DNA of 64,000 nucleotides, taken from positions 6,941,501 through 7,005,500 of the forward strand of contig NZ_CP048882.1 in assembly GCF_015910445.1 (NCBI RefSeq), read 5' to 3'. The DNA is from Streptomyces bathyalis (GTDB taxonomy: Bacteria; Actinomycetota; Actinomycetes; Streptomycetales; Streptomycetaceae). Of the stretch, positions 8,530 through 16,934 are shown one piece after another; within the stretch, counting starts at the first letter, position 1; the number at the start of each line of letters is the position of its first letter. The notes below the pieces were generated by a model. It was not told the DNA's origin. It ran no database searches and worked only from the letters and a program-made list of their open reading frames with translations. Position numbers and translations under genes: made by a program.

Positions 8530-10059
8530 GTGAGCAGCGAGGACGCAACCGGGGCAGAGGGCCGGAGCGACGCCGGGAGCGCGGCGGAGCTCCGGACAGG
8601 GGAACTCACGGGGCCCCCGAGCGGGGCCAGTTCGCACGCGTCCCACCGCGACGAGGACGCTCGTGATGCCGACGGCGCCCTTGATGCGAGCGGTGCCGAT
8701 GGCTCCGAGGACGTCGGCGGAGCCGAACACGGCCGCGAACAAGGCCCTGGAGCCGACCAAGGTCGTGGAGCCGGCGAAGGCCGTGGAGCCGAACATGACG
8801 GCGTCGCCGGGGACTTCACCGCTGGCGGAGCTCCCGTGCCTGCCCCGGGTGCGGACGACCTGCTCGGTGACGAGTTCGAGGACGACGAGGTCTGGGACGT
8901 GGTGGTCGTCGGCGCGGGACCGGCCGGTGCCTCGGCGGCGTACGCGGCCGCCGTCGCCGGACGACGGGTGCTGCTGCTCGAAAAGGCCGAACTGCCGCGC
9001 TACAAGACCTGCGGCGGCGGAATCATCGGTCCGTCGCGCGATGCTCTGCCGCCCGGCTTCGACCTGCCCTTCCGCGACCGTGTGCACGCGGTGACCTTCT
9101 CGCTCAACGGCAAGCTCTCGCGTACCAGGCGATCCCGGCACATGCTCTTCGGGCTGGTGAACCGCTCCGAACTGGACGAGTTGCTCGTCGAGCACGCGGT
9201 CAAGGCCGGCGCCCGGGTGCGCACGGGCGTGACCGTGACCAGGGTCGAACAGCACGGTCCCTCCGTGCCGGACCGTCGCTCCGTCGCCGTGGTGCTCTCC
9301 GGGGACGAACGCCCCGTGCTCGCCCGCGCGGTCGTCGGCGCCGACGGCAGCGCGAGCCGCATAGGGGCCCATGTCGGCGTCAAGATGGACCAGGTCGACC
9401 TCGGGCTGGAAGTGGAGATCCCGGTGCCGCGGAGCGTCGCCGAGGACTGGTCGGGGCGCGTGCTCGTCGACTGGGGCCCGCTGCCCGGCAGTTACGGCTG
9501 GGTCTTCCCCAAGGGCGACACGCTCACGGTCGGCGTCATCTCGGCACGCGGCGAAGGAGCCGCCACCAAGCGCTACTTGGAGGACTTCATCGGCCGGCTC
9601 GGTCTGGCCGGCTTCGAACCGAGCATCTCCTCGGGCCACTTGACCCGCTGCCGCGCCGAGGACTCACCGCTCTCCCGGGGCAGGGTGCTGGTCTGCGGCG
9701 ACGCGGCCGGGCTGCTGGAGCCCTGGACGCGGGAGGGCATCTCCTTCGCACTGCGCTCCGGCCGGCTGGCGGGGGAGTGGGCAGTGCGCGTGGCCGAGGC
9801 CCACGACGCGGTGGACGCCCGGCAGCAGGCGCTCAACTACGCCTTCGCCGTCAAGGCGGGCATGGGACTGGAGATGGGCGTCGGACGGCGCATGCTCAAC
9901 GTCTTCTCCCGCCGTCCGGGCCTGCTGCATGCGGCCCTCAGCAGCTTCCGTCCGGCTTGGAACGTCTTCGCACAGTTCACGCGGGGAGCGACCTCGTTGG
10001 CCCTGGTCGTGCAGAGGCCGATGGCGCGGCGGGCCCTGAACGCGCTCGACCGGCGGTAG
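8530..10059 (+). CDS. Geranylgeranyl-reductase-family FAD oxidoreductase with long acidic N-terminus
   Basis: A 509-residue protein. The catalytic part begins near residue 117 with the FAD-binding DVVVVGAGPAGASAAY and continues with LPRYKTCGGGIIGPSRD, GADGSASRIG and VLVCGDAAGLLEPWTREGISFA, all hallmarks of the geranylgeranyl reductase/FixC family, which reduces isoprenoid double bonds. The first ~115 residues are Gly/Asp/Glu/Ala-rich low complexity, partly built from 18-bp tandem repeats. The GTG at 8530 (VSSEDAT) resembles the usual start of Streptomyces homologues from memory. A second GTG at 8836 with GGAG 5 nt before it would give a 407-residue form without the tail, so the start is uncertain. 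Confidence 0.85.
   Translation: MSSEDATGAEGRSDAGSAAELRTGELTGPPSGASSHASHRDEDARDADGALDASGADGSEDVGGAEHGREQGPGADQGRGAGEGRGAEHDGVAGDFTAGGAPVPAPGADDLLGDEFEDDEVWDVVVVGAGPAGASAAYAAAVAGRRVLLLEKAELPRYKTCGGGIIGPSRDALPPGFDLPFRDRVHAVTFSLNGKLSRTRRSRHMLFGLVNRSELDELLVEHAVKAGARVRTGVTVTRVEQHGPSVPDRRSVAVVLSGDERPVLARAVVGADGSASRIGAHVGVKMDQVDLGLEVEIPVPRSVAEDWSGRVLVDWGPLPGSYGWVFPKGDTLTVGVISARGEGAATKRYLEDFIGRLGLAGFEPSISSGHLTRCRAEDSPLSRGRVLVCGDAAGLLEPWTREGISFALRSGRLAGEWAVRVAEAHDAVDARQQALNYAFAVKAGMGLEMGVGRRMLNVFSRRPGLLHAALSSFRPAWNVFAQFTRGATSLALVVQRPMARRALNALDRR
8719..8802 (+). repeat. Degenerate 18-bp tandem repeats inside the flavoprotein N-terminal coding region
   Basis: Units starting GGAGCCG recur at 8719, 8749, 8767 and 8785; the two central units differ at three bases. 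In the flavoprotein frame they encode GADQGR/GAGEGR/GAEHDG-type hexapeptides. This is a minisatellite-like expansion. Confidence 0.65.
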
Positions 10060-10085
10060 CGCGGGCGGGCCTGGCCCGCACGTGA

Positions 10086-10115
10086 GCGCGCCGCCCGGCG
10101 TCCCGTTCGGCGCGC
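10086..10115. terminator. Possible hairpin between convergent genes
   Basis: GCGCGCCG (10086-10093) pairs with CGGCGCGC (10108-10115) over a 14-nt loop; a second short GC hairpin lies at 10065-10079. The 204-bp gap between the flavoprotein and nitroreductase gene ends is otherwise featureless. Confidence 0.35.
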
Positions 10116-10263
10116 GGGCGGGGCCGGCGAGCGGCAGTCCGCCGGTGCCGTCCGCTGCCGCGGTGGCGTTCAGCGCCGGCGGTGCCGTCCAGTACTGGCA
10201 GTCTGCCAACGCTGCCCGGGGTCCTCAGGGCCTTCGACTGCCGCCGGCGGCAGCCCTGTCCCC

Positions 10264-10770
10264 CTAGGCGTCTCCGCCACCCTTCGAGTCCTGGACGTTG
10301 TCGCTCGCCGTGGACGGCGGAGCCGAGGTGGTGATCCGGAAGACGGGGTATTTGTGCGCGGCGGCCAGCAGTTCGGCGTCGCTGGACTTCGCGTCGAGTC
10401 CCTTGAAGAACGCGCCGACCTCCCAGCTCCACTTCTTCAGATAGGCGCGCAGGATCTCCGGCTTGTCCGCGTCGGCCAGTTCGGTCGCGCGGAAGTGCTC
10501 GACGTGGCTGCGCTTGTGCAGTTCGCCTCCGCCGGCGGCCCGCATGTTGTGCGTCCACTGGACATGGCCGCGGGGAGCGACGAGGTAGCGCTCGCCCCCG
10601 TACGGGAGCGGGTTGACGGGAGTGCGGCGCCACTCGCCGCTCTTGCGGCCCCGTACGGCGAGGACGCGCGCCCCGGCGATCGTGACGCCGTGCCGGGCCA
10701 GCCAGGAGACGGCGGGGTTGAGGACGCGGCGGGTGAGCCAGTCGGGTCTGATGACGTGCGTGGCAGTCAT
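10264..10770 (-). CDS. Deazaflavin (F420)-dependent nitroreductase-family protein (DUF385)
   Basis: A 168-residue split-barrel protein matching the DUF385/Ddn family: VLAVRGRKSGEWRRTPVNPLPYGGERYLVAPRGH followed by the HNMRAAGGGEL cofactor-binding region. Members use F420H2 to reduce quinones or nitro compounds. The ATG at 10770 has GGAAGGAAC upstream. It is divergent from a TetR gene, and the shared intergenic region holds two matching palindromes, so this enzyme is very probably the TetR target. Typical members end near residue 150; the last residues here are polar and unremarkable. Confidence 0.88.
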   Translation of the reverse strand: MTATHVIRPDWLTRRVLNPAVSWLARHGVTIAGARVLAVRGRKSGEWRRTPVNPLPYGGERYLVAPRGHVQWTHNMRAAGGGELHKRSHVEHFRATELADADKPEILRAYLKKWSWEVGAFFKGLDAKSSDAELLAAAHKYPVFRITTSAPPSTASDNVQDSKGGGDA

Positions 10771-10812
10771 GGCCTGTGTTCCTTCCCGGCGGAGTGAGCG
10801 GTTCTCTCTCGT

Positions 10813-10827
10813 GAGAGCACTGCTCTC
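10813..10827. promoter_or_regulatory. TetR-type operator 1
   Basis: GAGAGCA-C-TGCTCTC is an inverted repeat with 7-bp perfect arms around one base. It lies 43 bp upstream of the nitroreductase start on the minus strand. A degenerate copy (AAGAGCAGTGTTA) follows at about 10832. Confidence 0.65.
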
Positions 10828-10865
10828 TAACAAGAGCAGTGTTACACGATCGTCGCGCTAAATCC

Positions 10866-10878
10866 AGAGCACTGCTCT
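10866..10878. promoter_or_regulatory. TetR-type operator 2
   Basis: AGAGCA-C-TGCTCT repeats the core of operator 1 at 10813-10827. It lies 43 bp before the TetR start at 10921, mirroring the distance of the first site from the nitroreductase start, so each promoter has its own site. Confidence 0.65.
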
Positions 10879-10920
10879 CGATGTTGGTCAGTGCTCCGGA
10901 AAGCTGGCAGACTGCACCCC

Positions 10921-11667
10921 ATGACCAGGATCGAGGGCGTCCGGGAGCGGGCACGCGGCGAGATCATCGCCGCCATCAAGGACGAAGCACGCCGGCAGCT
11001 CGCCGCAGAAGGTGCGGCCAAGCTCTCCCTGCGCGCGGTCGCGCGGAGCCTCGGCATGGTCTCGTCCGCCCTCTATCGCTACTTCCCGAAGCGCGATGAC
11101 CTGCTCACCGCTCTGATCACCGATTCCTACGACTCACTCGGCGACGCCGCCGAAACCGCGCTCAAGGAGTCCGCCGCGCAGGCCGACTCGCACCTCGCGC
11201 GCTGGCAGGCCGTCTGCCGCGCCCACCGGGCATGGGCCCTCTCACGTCCGCACGAGTACGCGCTCATCTACGGGTCGCCCGTACCGGGCTACGCGGCCCC
11301 CGCCTCCACGACCGTCGCCGCAACACGCGTGGCCCGCCCCCTGGTCACCGTCGCCGCCGAGGCGTACGCCGCCCGAGCACTGCGTGTGCCCGGCACCGCC
11401 GGGACCGGGCGGCAGGGTCCGGACCCTGCCGCACCCGGTGTCTCCGCCACACCACAGCCCGTCCTGGAGGACGCCCGCGAGCTGGCGGAGCGCCTCGATG
11501 TCGACCTGCCGCCGCAGGTCCTTGCCGAACTCGTGGCGGCCTGGGCGCAGTTGGCCGGGCTGGTGAGCTTCGAGCTCTTCGGGCAGTTCGAAAACGTCGT
11601 CGCGGCCCGGGAGAAGTTCTTCGATCACGCCGTCGTCTCCCTGGCCCGCAACGTGGGGCTCGCCTGA
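10921..11667 (+). CDS. TetR-family regulator
   Basis: A 248-residue protein with an N-terminal TetR helix-turn-helix (EGAAKLSLRAVARSLGMVSSALYRYFPKRDDLLTALI, residues ~28-65) and a C-terminal ligand domain of the WHG type (RAHRAWALSRPHEYALIYGSPVPGY). A Pro/Gly-rich insert near residues 160-180 separates helices of the sensor. The ATG at 10921 is chosen because the fold begins shortly after; a CAGACT -10-like box 7 nt upstream hints at a leaderless message. It probably represses itself and the divergent nitroreductase through the paired operators at 10813 and 10866. The inducer is unknown. Confidence 0.9.
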   Translation: MTRIEGVRERARGEIIAAIKDEARRQLAAEGAAKLSLRAVARSLGMVSSALYRYFPKRDDLLTALITDSYDSLGDAAETALKESAAQADSHLARWQAVCRAHRAWALSRPHEYALIYGSPVPGYAAPASTTVAATRVARPLVTVAAEAYAARALRVPGTAGTGRQGPDPAAPGVSATPQPVLEDARELAERLDVDLPPQVLAELVAAWAQLAGLVSFELFGQFENVVAAREKFFDHAVVSLARNVGLA

Positions 11668-11766
11668 GGCCGTACCCCGGAGCCTGCTCCGGCCCGGTCC
11701 TCGGCTCAGGCGCGCCGGCCCCTTGCCCAGGATCTCTGACCGCACCGGTCCGGGGCGGCCAGAGAT

Positions 11767-11792
11767 GCGGCTACTCCCAGGGGAGTAGCCGC
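11767..11792. promoter_or_regulatory. 26-bp inverted repeat upstream of the two-component operon
   Basis: GCGGCTACTCCC (11767-11778) and GGGAGTAGCCGC (11781-11792) are perfect 12-bp arms around AG. The centre is about 68 bp before the predicted transcription start at 11848, a position suited to an activator such as a NarL-type regulator. It could also terminate the TetR gene, which ends 99 bp upstream. Confidence 0.55.
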
Positions 11793-11834
11793 GATGCCCG
11801 CCGCGGGCTGACTCCGCGGCCCGCCCCGCGCGGC

Positions 11835-11840
11835 TAGCGT
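11835..11840 (+). promoter_or_regulatory. -10 box of a leaderless promoter for the sensor kinase gene
   Basis: TAGCGT ends 7 nt before the ATG at 11848 with no Shine-Dalgarno sequence, the actinobacterial leaderless arrangement. Confidence 0.5.
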
Positions 11841-11847
11841 TGCGGAC

Positions 11848-13239
11848 ATGGACCCCCGCCCGCACCCGCAGCGCCGGACCTCCGGATCCCGCCGGCCGCT
11901 CACCGGTCCGTTTCGGGAGCTGCCGGGCCGTCTGCGCCGGCGCATCGGCGGAACGTCCGACGCCGTCGCGGGCGGCACGGCACCGTATCCGCACCGCCCC
12001 GCCACTGCCACCCCACCACCCTGGGGCCCGCCATGGTGGCGCGGCCCATGGCAGGGTTCCGCCTCGCGTCACCTGCCATGGCTGACGTCGCTGGCAGTGC
12101 TCGTCATCCAGCAGGCCGGTTCGCAGGGGGCCGCAGCCAACCAGGAAGGTCTGCGGACCCCGCTCGACGTCTACGCCCGGCTGCTGCTGACGGTGGGCCC
12201 GCTGCTGCTGCTCGTGCGCCACCGCCACCCCCGCACCGCCGTGTTCGGCACCGCGGCGGCCACGATCATCTACCTGGGCGCCGGATACCCCTACGGGCCG
12301 GTGTTCGTCTCCGTGGCCGTCGCCGCCTTCGCCGCGGTCGTCGCGGGGCAGCGGTACGCGGCCGCGGCCGCACTGGGCCTGGTGTGGGCGGGGCATCTGC
12401 TCACGGGCTACGCCCTGCGGGAGTGGCTGCCGCCCGCGAACGACCAGCCGCCGGGCTGGCAGTCCGAACTCCTCATCGCCGCCTGGATCGCGGCGGTTCT
12501 CGCCGCGGCCGAACTCGCCCGCACGCGGCGGCAGGAGTGGGCGCGCCGCCGCGCCGAGGAGGAGGAGGCCGAGCGCCGACGCGTGAACGAGGAGCGGCTG
12601 CGCATCGCACGGGAACTGCACGACGTGCTCGCGCACAGCATCTCCGTCATCAACGTCCAGGCGGGCATGGGCCTCGCGCTGCTCGACTCCGACCCCGCGC
12701 AGGCCCGCACCGCCCTGACCACCATCAAGACCGCGAGCAAGGAGGCTCTGGGAGAGGTGCGTCAGGTGCTGGACACCCTGCGCGCCCCGGGCGACGCACC
12801 GCGCGCCCCCGCGCCCGGCCTCGCCCGTCTCCCGGATCTGACGGCACAGGCCGCGGATGCCGGGCTCCGCGTGACCGTCGAGACGGACGGCGAGGCGCGA
12901 TCCCTGCCGCCGGGCGCCGACCTCGCGGCCTTCCGCATCGTCCAGGAGGCCCTCACCAACGTCATACGGCACTCCGGATCCCGCACCGCACGGGTGCGGC
13001 TGCGCTACCGATCCGCCGAACTCCGCGTCGACGTCGATGACGACGGCCCCGCGTCCGAGGGCGGCACCGGGCCCACCACGGGCGGCAACGGCCTGGTCGG
13101 GATGCGCGAGCGGGCCGCGGCGCTCGGTGGCAGCGCGGAGGCGGGCCCACGCGATGACGGCGGATTCCGTGTCACCGCCCGACTGCCACTGACAGCCGGC
13201 GGTAACGTGACGCCGCCACCAGCGAAGGAGTCACCGTGA
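11848..13239 (+). CDS. NarL-type two-component sensor histidine kinase
   Basis: A 463-residue membrane kinase. After ~75 residues of Pro/Arg-rich cytoplasmic leader come about four to five hydrophobic segments (residues ~78-220), a coiled region rich in Arg/Glu (225-250), the HisKA_3 dimerisation domain with phospho-acceptor His258 (IARELHDVLAHSISVINVQAGM), and a HATPase_c domain (IVQEALTNVIRHSG and GNGLVGMRERAAALGG). It should phosphorylate the response regulator whose gene overlaps its stop codon by 4 bp (GTGA). The stimulus is unknown. A leaderless promoter and a 26-bp inverted repeat precede it. Confidence 0.94.
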   Translation: MDPRPHPQRRTSGSRRPLTGPFRELPGRLRRRIGGTSDAVAGGTAPYPHRPATATPPPWGPPWWRGPWQGSASRHLPWLTSLAVLVIQQAGSQGAAANQEGLRTPLDVYARLLLTVGPLLLLVRHRHPRTAVFGTAAATIIYLGAGYPYGPVFVSVAVAAFAAVVAGQRYAAAAALGLVWAGHLLTGYALREWLPPANDQPPGWQSELLIAAWIAAVLAAAELARTRRQEWARRRAEEEEAERRRVNEERLRIARELHDVLAHSISVINVQAGMGLALLDSDPAQARTALTTIKTASKEALGEVRQVLDTLRAPGDAPRAPAPGLARLPDLTAQAADAGLRVTVETDGEARSLPPGADLAAFRIVQEALTNVIRHSGSRTARVRLRYRSAELRVDVDDDGPASEGGTGPTTGGNGLVGMRERAAALGGSAEAGPRDDGGFRVTARLPLTAGGNVTPPPAKESP

Positions 13240-13901
13240 TCCGCGTCCTGCTCGCCGACGACCAGTCACTGGTGCGCGCGGGCTTCCGCGCCCTTCTGGA
13301 CGCCCAGCCCGGCATCGAGGTGGCAGGAGAGGCGGCAGACGGCGAGGACGCTCTGCGCCTGGTGCGCCAACTCCGCCCGGATCTCGTCCTGATGGACATC
13401 CGGATGCCGGTGCTCGACGGTCTCGCCGCCACGCGGATCATCACCGGGGATCCCGAACTGACCGACGTGAAGGTCGTCATGCTGACCACCTTCGAGCTGG
13501 ACGAGTACGTCTTCGAGGCGATCCGCTCCGGGGCCTCCGGCTTCCTCGTCAAGGACACGGAACCCGAGGAACTGGTGCGTGCCGCACGCGCCGTCGTCGA
13601 CGGCGACGCGCTGCTCTCACCCGGAGTCACGCGGCGGCTGATCGCCGAATTCGCGGCGCGTTCCAAGGAGCCGGCCGAGGCCGCAGCGCTCGCCGAACTC
13701 ACCGAGCGCGAGCGGGAGGTGATGGCGCTCGTCGGCATCGGCCTGTCCAACGAGGAGATCGCCGGACGCCTCGTCGTCTCACCGCTGACGGCCAAGACGC
13801 ATGTGAGCCGCGCGATGGTCAAACTCGGCGTTCGCGACCGGGCCCAACTGGTCGTGCTGGCCTATGAGTCGGGGCTGGTGCGCCCCGGCTGGCTCGGCTG
13901 A
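13236..13901 (+). CDS. NarL/FixJ-type response regulator
   Basis: A 221-residue regulator. The receiver domain has the acidic pair Asp8/Asp9, phosphorylation site Asp54 (LVLMDIRMP), Thr84 and Lys106; the C-terminal LuxR-type helix-turn-helix spans about residues 155-205 (LTEREREVMALVGIGLSNEEIA). The GTG start overlaps the kinase stop, so the two are translationally coupled. It probably binds the inverted repeat at 11767-11792 and possibly the related TACTCCC/GGGAG motif at 20551-20566 before the SHOCT-ABC operon; that is an inference. The 3' end overlaps the convergent small membrane-protein gene by 40 bp. Confidence 0.95.
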   Translation: MIRVLLADDQSLVRAGFRALLDAQPGIEVAGEAADGEDALRLVRQLRPDLVLMDIRMPVLDGLAATRIITGDPELTDVKVVMLTTFELDEYVFEAIRSGASGFLVKDTEPEELVRAARAVVDGDALLSPGVTRRLIAEFAARSKEPAEAAALAELTEREREVMALVGIGLSNEEIAGRLVVSPLTAKTHVSRAMVKLGVRDRAQLVVLAYESGLVRPGWLG

Positions 13902-14260
13902 GGGCCGGCGGCAGCGGCTCCTTCCCGGCCGTCCGGGCCGGCTGCCTCTTCCACGTACTCGTCCACGTGCTCGGGGAGTTCGGTGCCGTCCTCCTCCGTG
14001 TCCGTGGCCGGCTGACCCGACGGGGCGCGCACCAGTACGTACAGCACGCGTCCGACGAAGACGGTCGCGGAGGTGCTCCCGGCGAGCATCAGCAAGGTGT
14101 GCCCTGCCGATGAGGAGAGCGGCCTGACGCCATTGACCAACGCCATGAGCCCGATGAACGCGAGCAGGCACAGCGCGGCCATCACGAGCGCCGTCAGCAG
14201 CGCGAAGCCGATCTCCACTGTCTGGGCGTCCCGTTCGGCCTGTGTCCGTGGACCCCTCAT
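13862..14260 (-). CDS. Small two-helix membrane protein (DUF6332-like)
   Basis: A 132-residue protein. The start MRGPRTQAERDAQTVEIGFALLTA resembles the short DUF6332 family of Streptomyces from memory. Two hydrophobic segments at about residues 17-42 and 52-76 are followed by an acidic, Pro/Gly-rich cytoplasmic tail. The start ATG at 14260 is preceded by GGGGGAAAGCG. The 3' end runs 40 bp into the convergent response-regulator gene. No function is known. The longer frame upstream to 14503 lacks coding character. Confidence 0.7.
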   Translation of the reverse strand: MRGPRTQAERDAQTVEIGFALLTALVMAALCLLAFIGLMALVNGVRPLSSSAGHTLLMLAGSTSATVFVGRVLYVLVRAPSGQPATDTEEDGTELPEHVDEYVEEAAGPDGREGAAAAGPQPSQPGRTSPDS

Positions 14261-14538
14261 CGCTTTCCCCCTGTTGCCCGTCTCGCTCCCCGGCGGTCGG
14301 TCTTCCGCCGGGCCCGGGGTGTGACACCCCTGACGGGGTTCCCTTCCCGGTCCGTGCACAAGCACACGCACCCCGGTCCGCGGGTGGTTCCGGGACGAGC
14401 GCGAACCGGGGATGTATGCGCTTCCAACAATTCGGGCCTGCATCCTTTTCGTCCCTTGACCGCCCATGGTCCGGCGGATTGACTTCCCTCCGTCAAGATC
14501 CATGTGGGCAGTCGTCAGGCACGTCGAAGGAGACCCGA

Positions 14539-16893
14539 GTGGCCGGAATCTTCAGCCGTCGCAGCGTGTTCAGGGCTTCAGCGGGGGCCGCGGTCCTCGC
14601 CTCGGCGTCGTCCCTTCCGGCACTGTCGGCCACCCCGGCCGCTGCCGCTCCGGCATCCCGGTCAGCAGCACACGGCACCGCGACCCGAGCCGCGCGCCGC
14701 GCAACTGCCGCCAAGCGCAAGCGCGTCGACGCCAAGACCGAGCGGCGCGTGCGGAAGCTGCTGGAACGCATGACGGTCGAGGAGAAGTTCGGGCAGCTGC
14801 AGCAGCTGACCTGGAATCCGGACACCGGCCCGGGGGAGGGCCAGAACGAGAAGGCCCGCGAGGCCGCCGCCGAGGGCCGGCTGGGCTCCGTCCTCAACAT
14901 CACCGGCGCCAAGGAGTGCAACGAACTCCAGCGCTTCGCCGTGGAGGAGTCACGGCTCGGCATTCCGCTGGTCTTCGGACTCGACGTCATCCACGGCTTC
15001 CTGACGACCTTTCCCGTCCCCCTGGCACAGGGCGCCTCGTTCGACCCCGGCGTGGTCACCACCGACGCCGAGGTGAGCGCACGCGAGGCCGCGTCGTGGG
15101 GCGTGCACTGGACGTTCGCGCCGATGGCGGACGTCAGCCGTGAGCCGCGCTGGGGCCGCGTCGCCGAGGGCAGCGGTGAAGACCCCTATCTCACGGCCGA
15201 GTTGACCGCGGCGAAGGTGCGCGGCTACCAGGGCGAGGACTACTCGGAAGAGGGCCGGATCGCCGCCTGCGCCAAGCACTTCGTGGGTTACGGCTTCCCC
15301 GAGGGCGGCCGGGACTACAACACGGTGGACATCTCCGAGAGGCGGCTGCGCGACATCGCTCTGCCGCCGTTCAAGGCGGCCGTCGACGCGGGCGTGGCCA
15401 CGCTGATGGCCTCCTTCAACACCGTCAACGGAGTGCCGGCACACGCAAATCGGCACACCCTGACCGGCATCCTCCACGAGGAGTTCGGCTTCGACGGCTT
15501 CGTGGTCGGCGACTACAACGGCGTGCAGGAGCTGATCCCGCACGGGGTCGCCGCCGACGACGCGGACGCCGCGGCTCTCGCCCTGGGCGCGGGAGTCGAC
15601 ATGGAGATGGTCAGCACGACCTACGCCGACAACGGCGAGGAACTGCTGAAGTCCGGGCGCATCGAGCAGCAGCGGCTGGACGACGCCGTCACACGCATCC
15701 TCCGCATCAAGGTGCGACTCGGCCTCTTCGAGAACCCCTACACCGACGAGGACGGGGAGATCGCCGAGCCGACCAGGGCGACGCGCAAGCACGCCCGCGA
15801 GACCGCGGCCCGCTGCGCTGTGCTGCTGAAGAACGACGACCGCACGCTCCCCCTGAGCAAGGACACCTCGTCGATCGCCGTGATCGGTCCCCTCGGCGAC
15901 GACACGCAGGAACTGCACGGCACTTGGGCCGGGCCGGGTGCCCGGAAGTTCCCCGCGGTCTCCGTACTGGAGGGCGTGAAGAAGGCCGCACCGGACGCCA
16001 AGGTCACCTTCGCCCGCGGCTGCGACATCACCGGCTCGGACACCGGTGGCTTCAAGGAGGCCGAGGCGGCGGCCCGGGCCGCGGACGCCGCCGTCGTGGT
16101 CGTCGGTGAGAAAGCCGGCCACAGCGGAGAGGCCGCGTCCCGCAGCGACATCACGCTCCCCGGCGTCCAGGAGGAGCTGATCCGCCGGGTGGCCGCCGCC
16201 GGCAAGCCGTTCGCCGTCGTGGTACTCGCGGGGCGGCCGCTCGTGCTGTCCGGCGTCGCAGAGCACGCACCGGCGATCCTCGAGGGCTGGCATCCCGGCC
16301 TGGAGGGCGGCAACGCCGTCGCGGACGTGCTCTTCGGCAAGGTCAACCCCGGCGGCAAGCTGCCGGCCACCTTCCCCCGCGCCGTGGGAGCGATCGCGGA
16401 GTACTGCGCGCACGAGAACACCGGCCGTCCCTACGACGCGGACAACAAGTACACCTCCAAGTACCTCGACCTGGAGCACGGTCCGCTCTTCCCCTTCGGG
16501 CACGGACTCAGCTACACCACGTTCGCCTGCTCACAGCTGCGGCTGAGCGAGAAGAGCGTCAGTGCACAGGCCGTACGGGACGGCGGGGCAAAGGTCCGCG
16601 TGACGGTGAAGGTCGAGAACACCGGCCGCCGCGCCGGGGACGAGGTCGTGCAGCTCTACATCCACGACAAGGTCGCCAGCCTGGCCCAGCCCGTGCGGAG
16701 GCTGCGCGGCTTCGAGAGAGTCACGCTCGACGCCGGCGAGAGCCGTACGGTCTCCTTCGAACTCGGCGCCGACGACCTCGGGTTCCACACCAACGACCCG
16801 AAGGGTGAACTCCTCGTCGAACCCGGCGAGTTCGGGATCTACGCGGGCGGCAGTTCGGAGGCGGAGCTGAACACCACGCTCACGCTCACCTGA
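14539..16893 (+). CDS. Tat-exported GH3-family beta-glucosidase
   Basis: A 784-residue secreted enzyme. The N-terminus has a twin-arginine signal (SRRSVFRASAG with a following Ala-rich hydrophobic stretch, cleavage probably near residue 38). Then come the GH3 N-terminal barrel with KHFVGYGFPEGGRDYN and the catalytic nucleophile Asp325 (FVVGDYNGV), the GH3 C-terminal domain, and a fibronectin-III-like end domain (GDEVVQLYIHDKVAS). It should hydrolyse beta-glucosides from plant polymers outside the cell. The GTG at 14539 has AAGGAGA upstream and places the Tat motif right after the start. It converges on the MFS gene with 41 bp between. Confidence 0.93.
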   Translation: MAGIFSRRSVFRASAGAAVLASASSLPALSATPAAAAPASRSAAHGTATRAARRATAAKRKRVDAKTERRVRKLLERMTVEEKFGQLQQLTWNPDTGPGEGQNEKAREAAAEGRLGSVLNITGAKECNELQRFAVEESRLGIPLVFGLDVIHGFLTTFPVPLAQGASFDPGVVTTDAEVSAREAASWGVHWTFAPMADVSREPRWGRVAEGSGEDPYLTAELTAAKVRGYQGEDYSEEGRIAACAKHFVGYGFPEGGRDYNTVDISERRLRDIALPPFKAAVDAGVATLMASFNTVNGVPAHANRHTLTGILHEEFGFDGFVVGDYNGVQELIPHGVAADDADAAALALGAGVDMEMVSTTYADNGEELLKSGRIEQQRLDDAVTRILRIKVRLGLFENPYTDEDGEIAEPTRATRKHARETAARCAVLLKNDDRTLPLSKDTSSIAVIGPLGDDTQELHGTWAGPGARKFPAVSVLEGVKKAAPDAKVTFARGCDITGSDTGGFKEAEAAARAADAAVVVVGEKAGHSGEAASRSDITLPGVQEELIRRVAAAGKPFAVVVLAGRPLVLSGVAEHAPAILEGWHPGLEGGNAVADVLFGKVNPGGKLPATFPRAVGAIAEYCAHENTGRPYDADNKYTSKYLDLEHGPLFPFGHGLSYTTFACSQLRLSEKSVSAQAVRDGGAKVRVTVKVENTGRRAGDEVVQLYIHDKVASLAQPVRRLRGFERVTLDAGESRTVSFELGADDLGFHTNDPKGELLVEPGEFGIYAGGSSEAELNTTLTLT

Positions 16894-16934
16894 GGGTGTC
16901 CGTCACCGCGCCGGAGGGGCAGCCGCCTCTCGCG

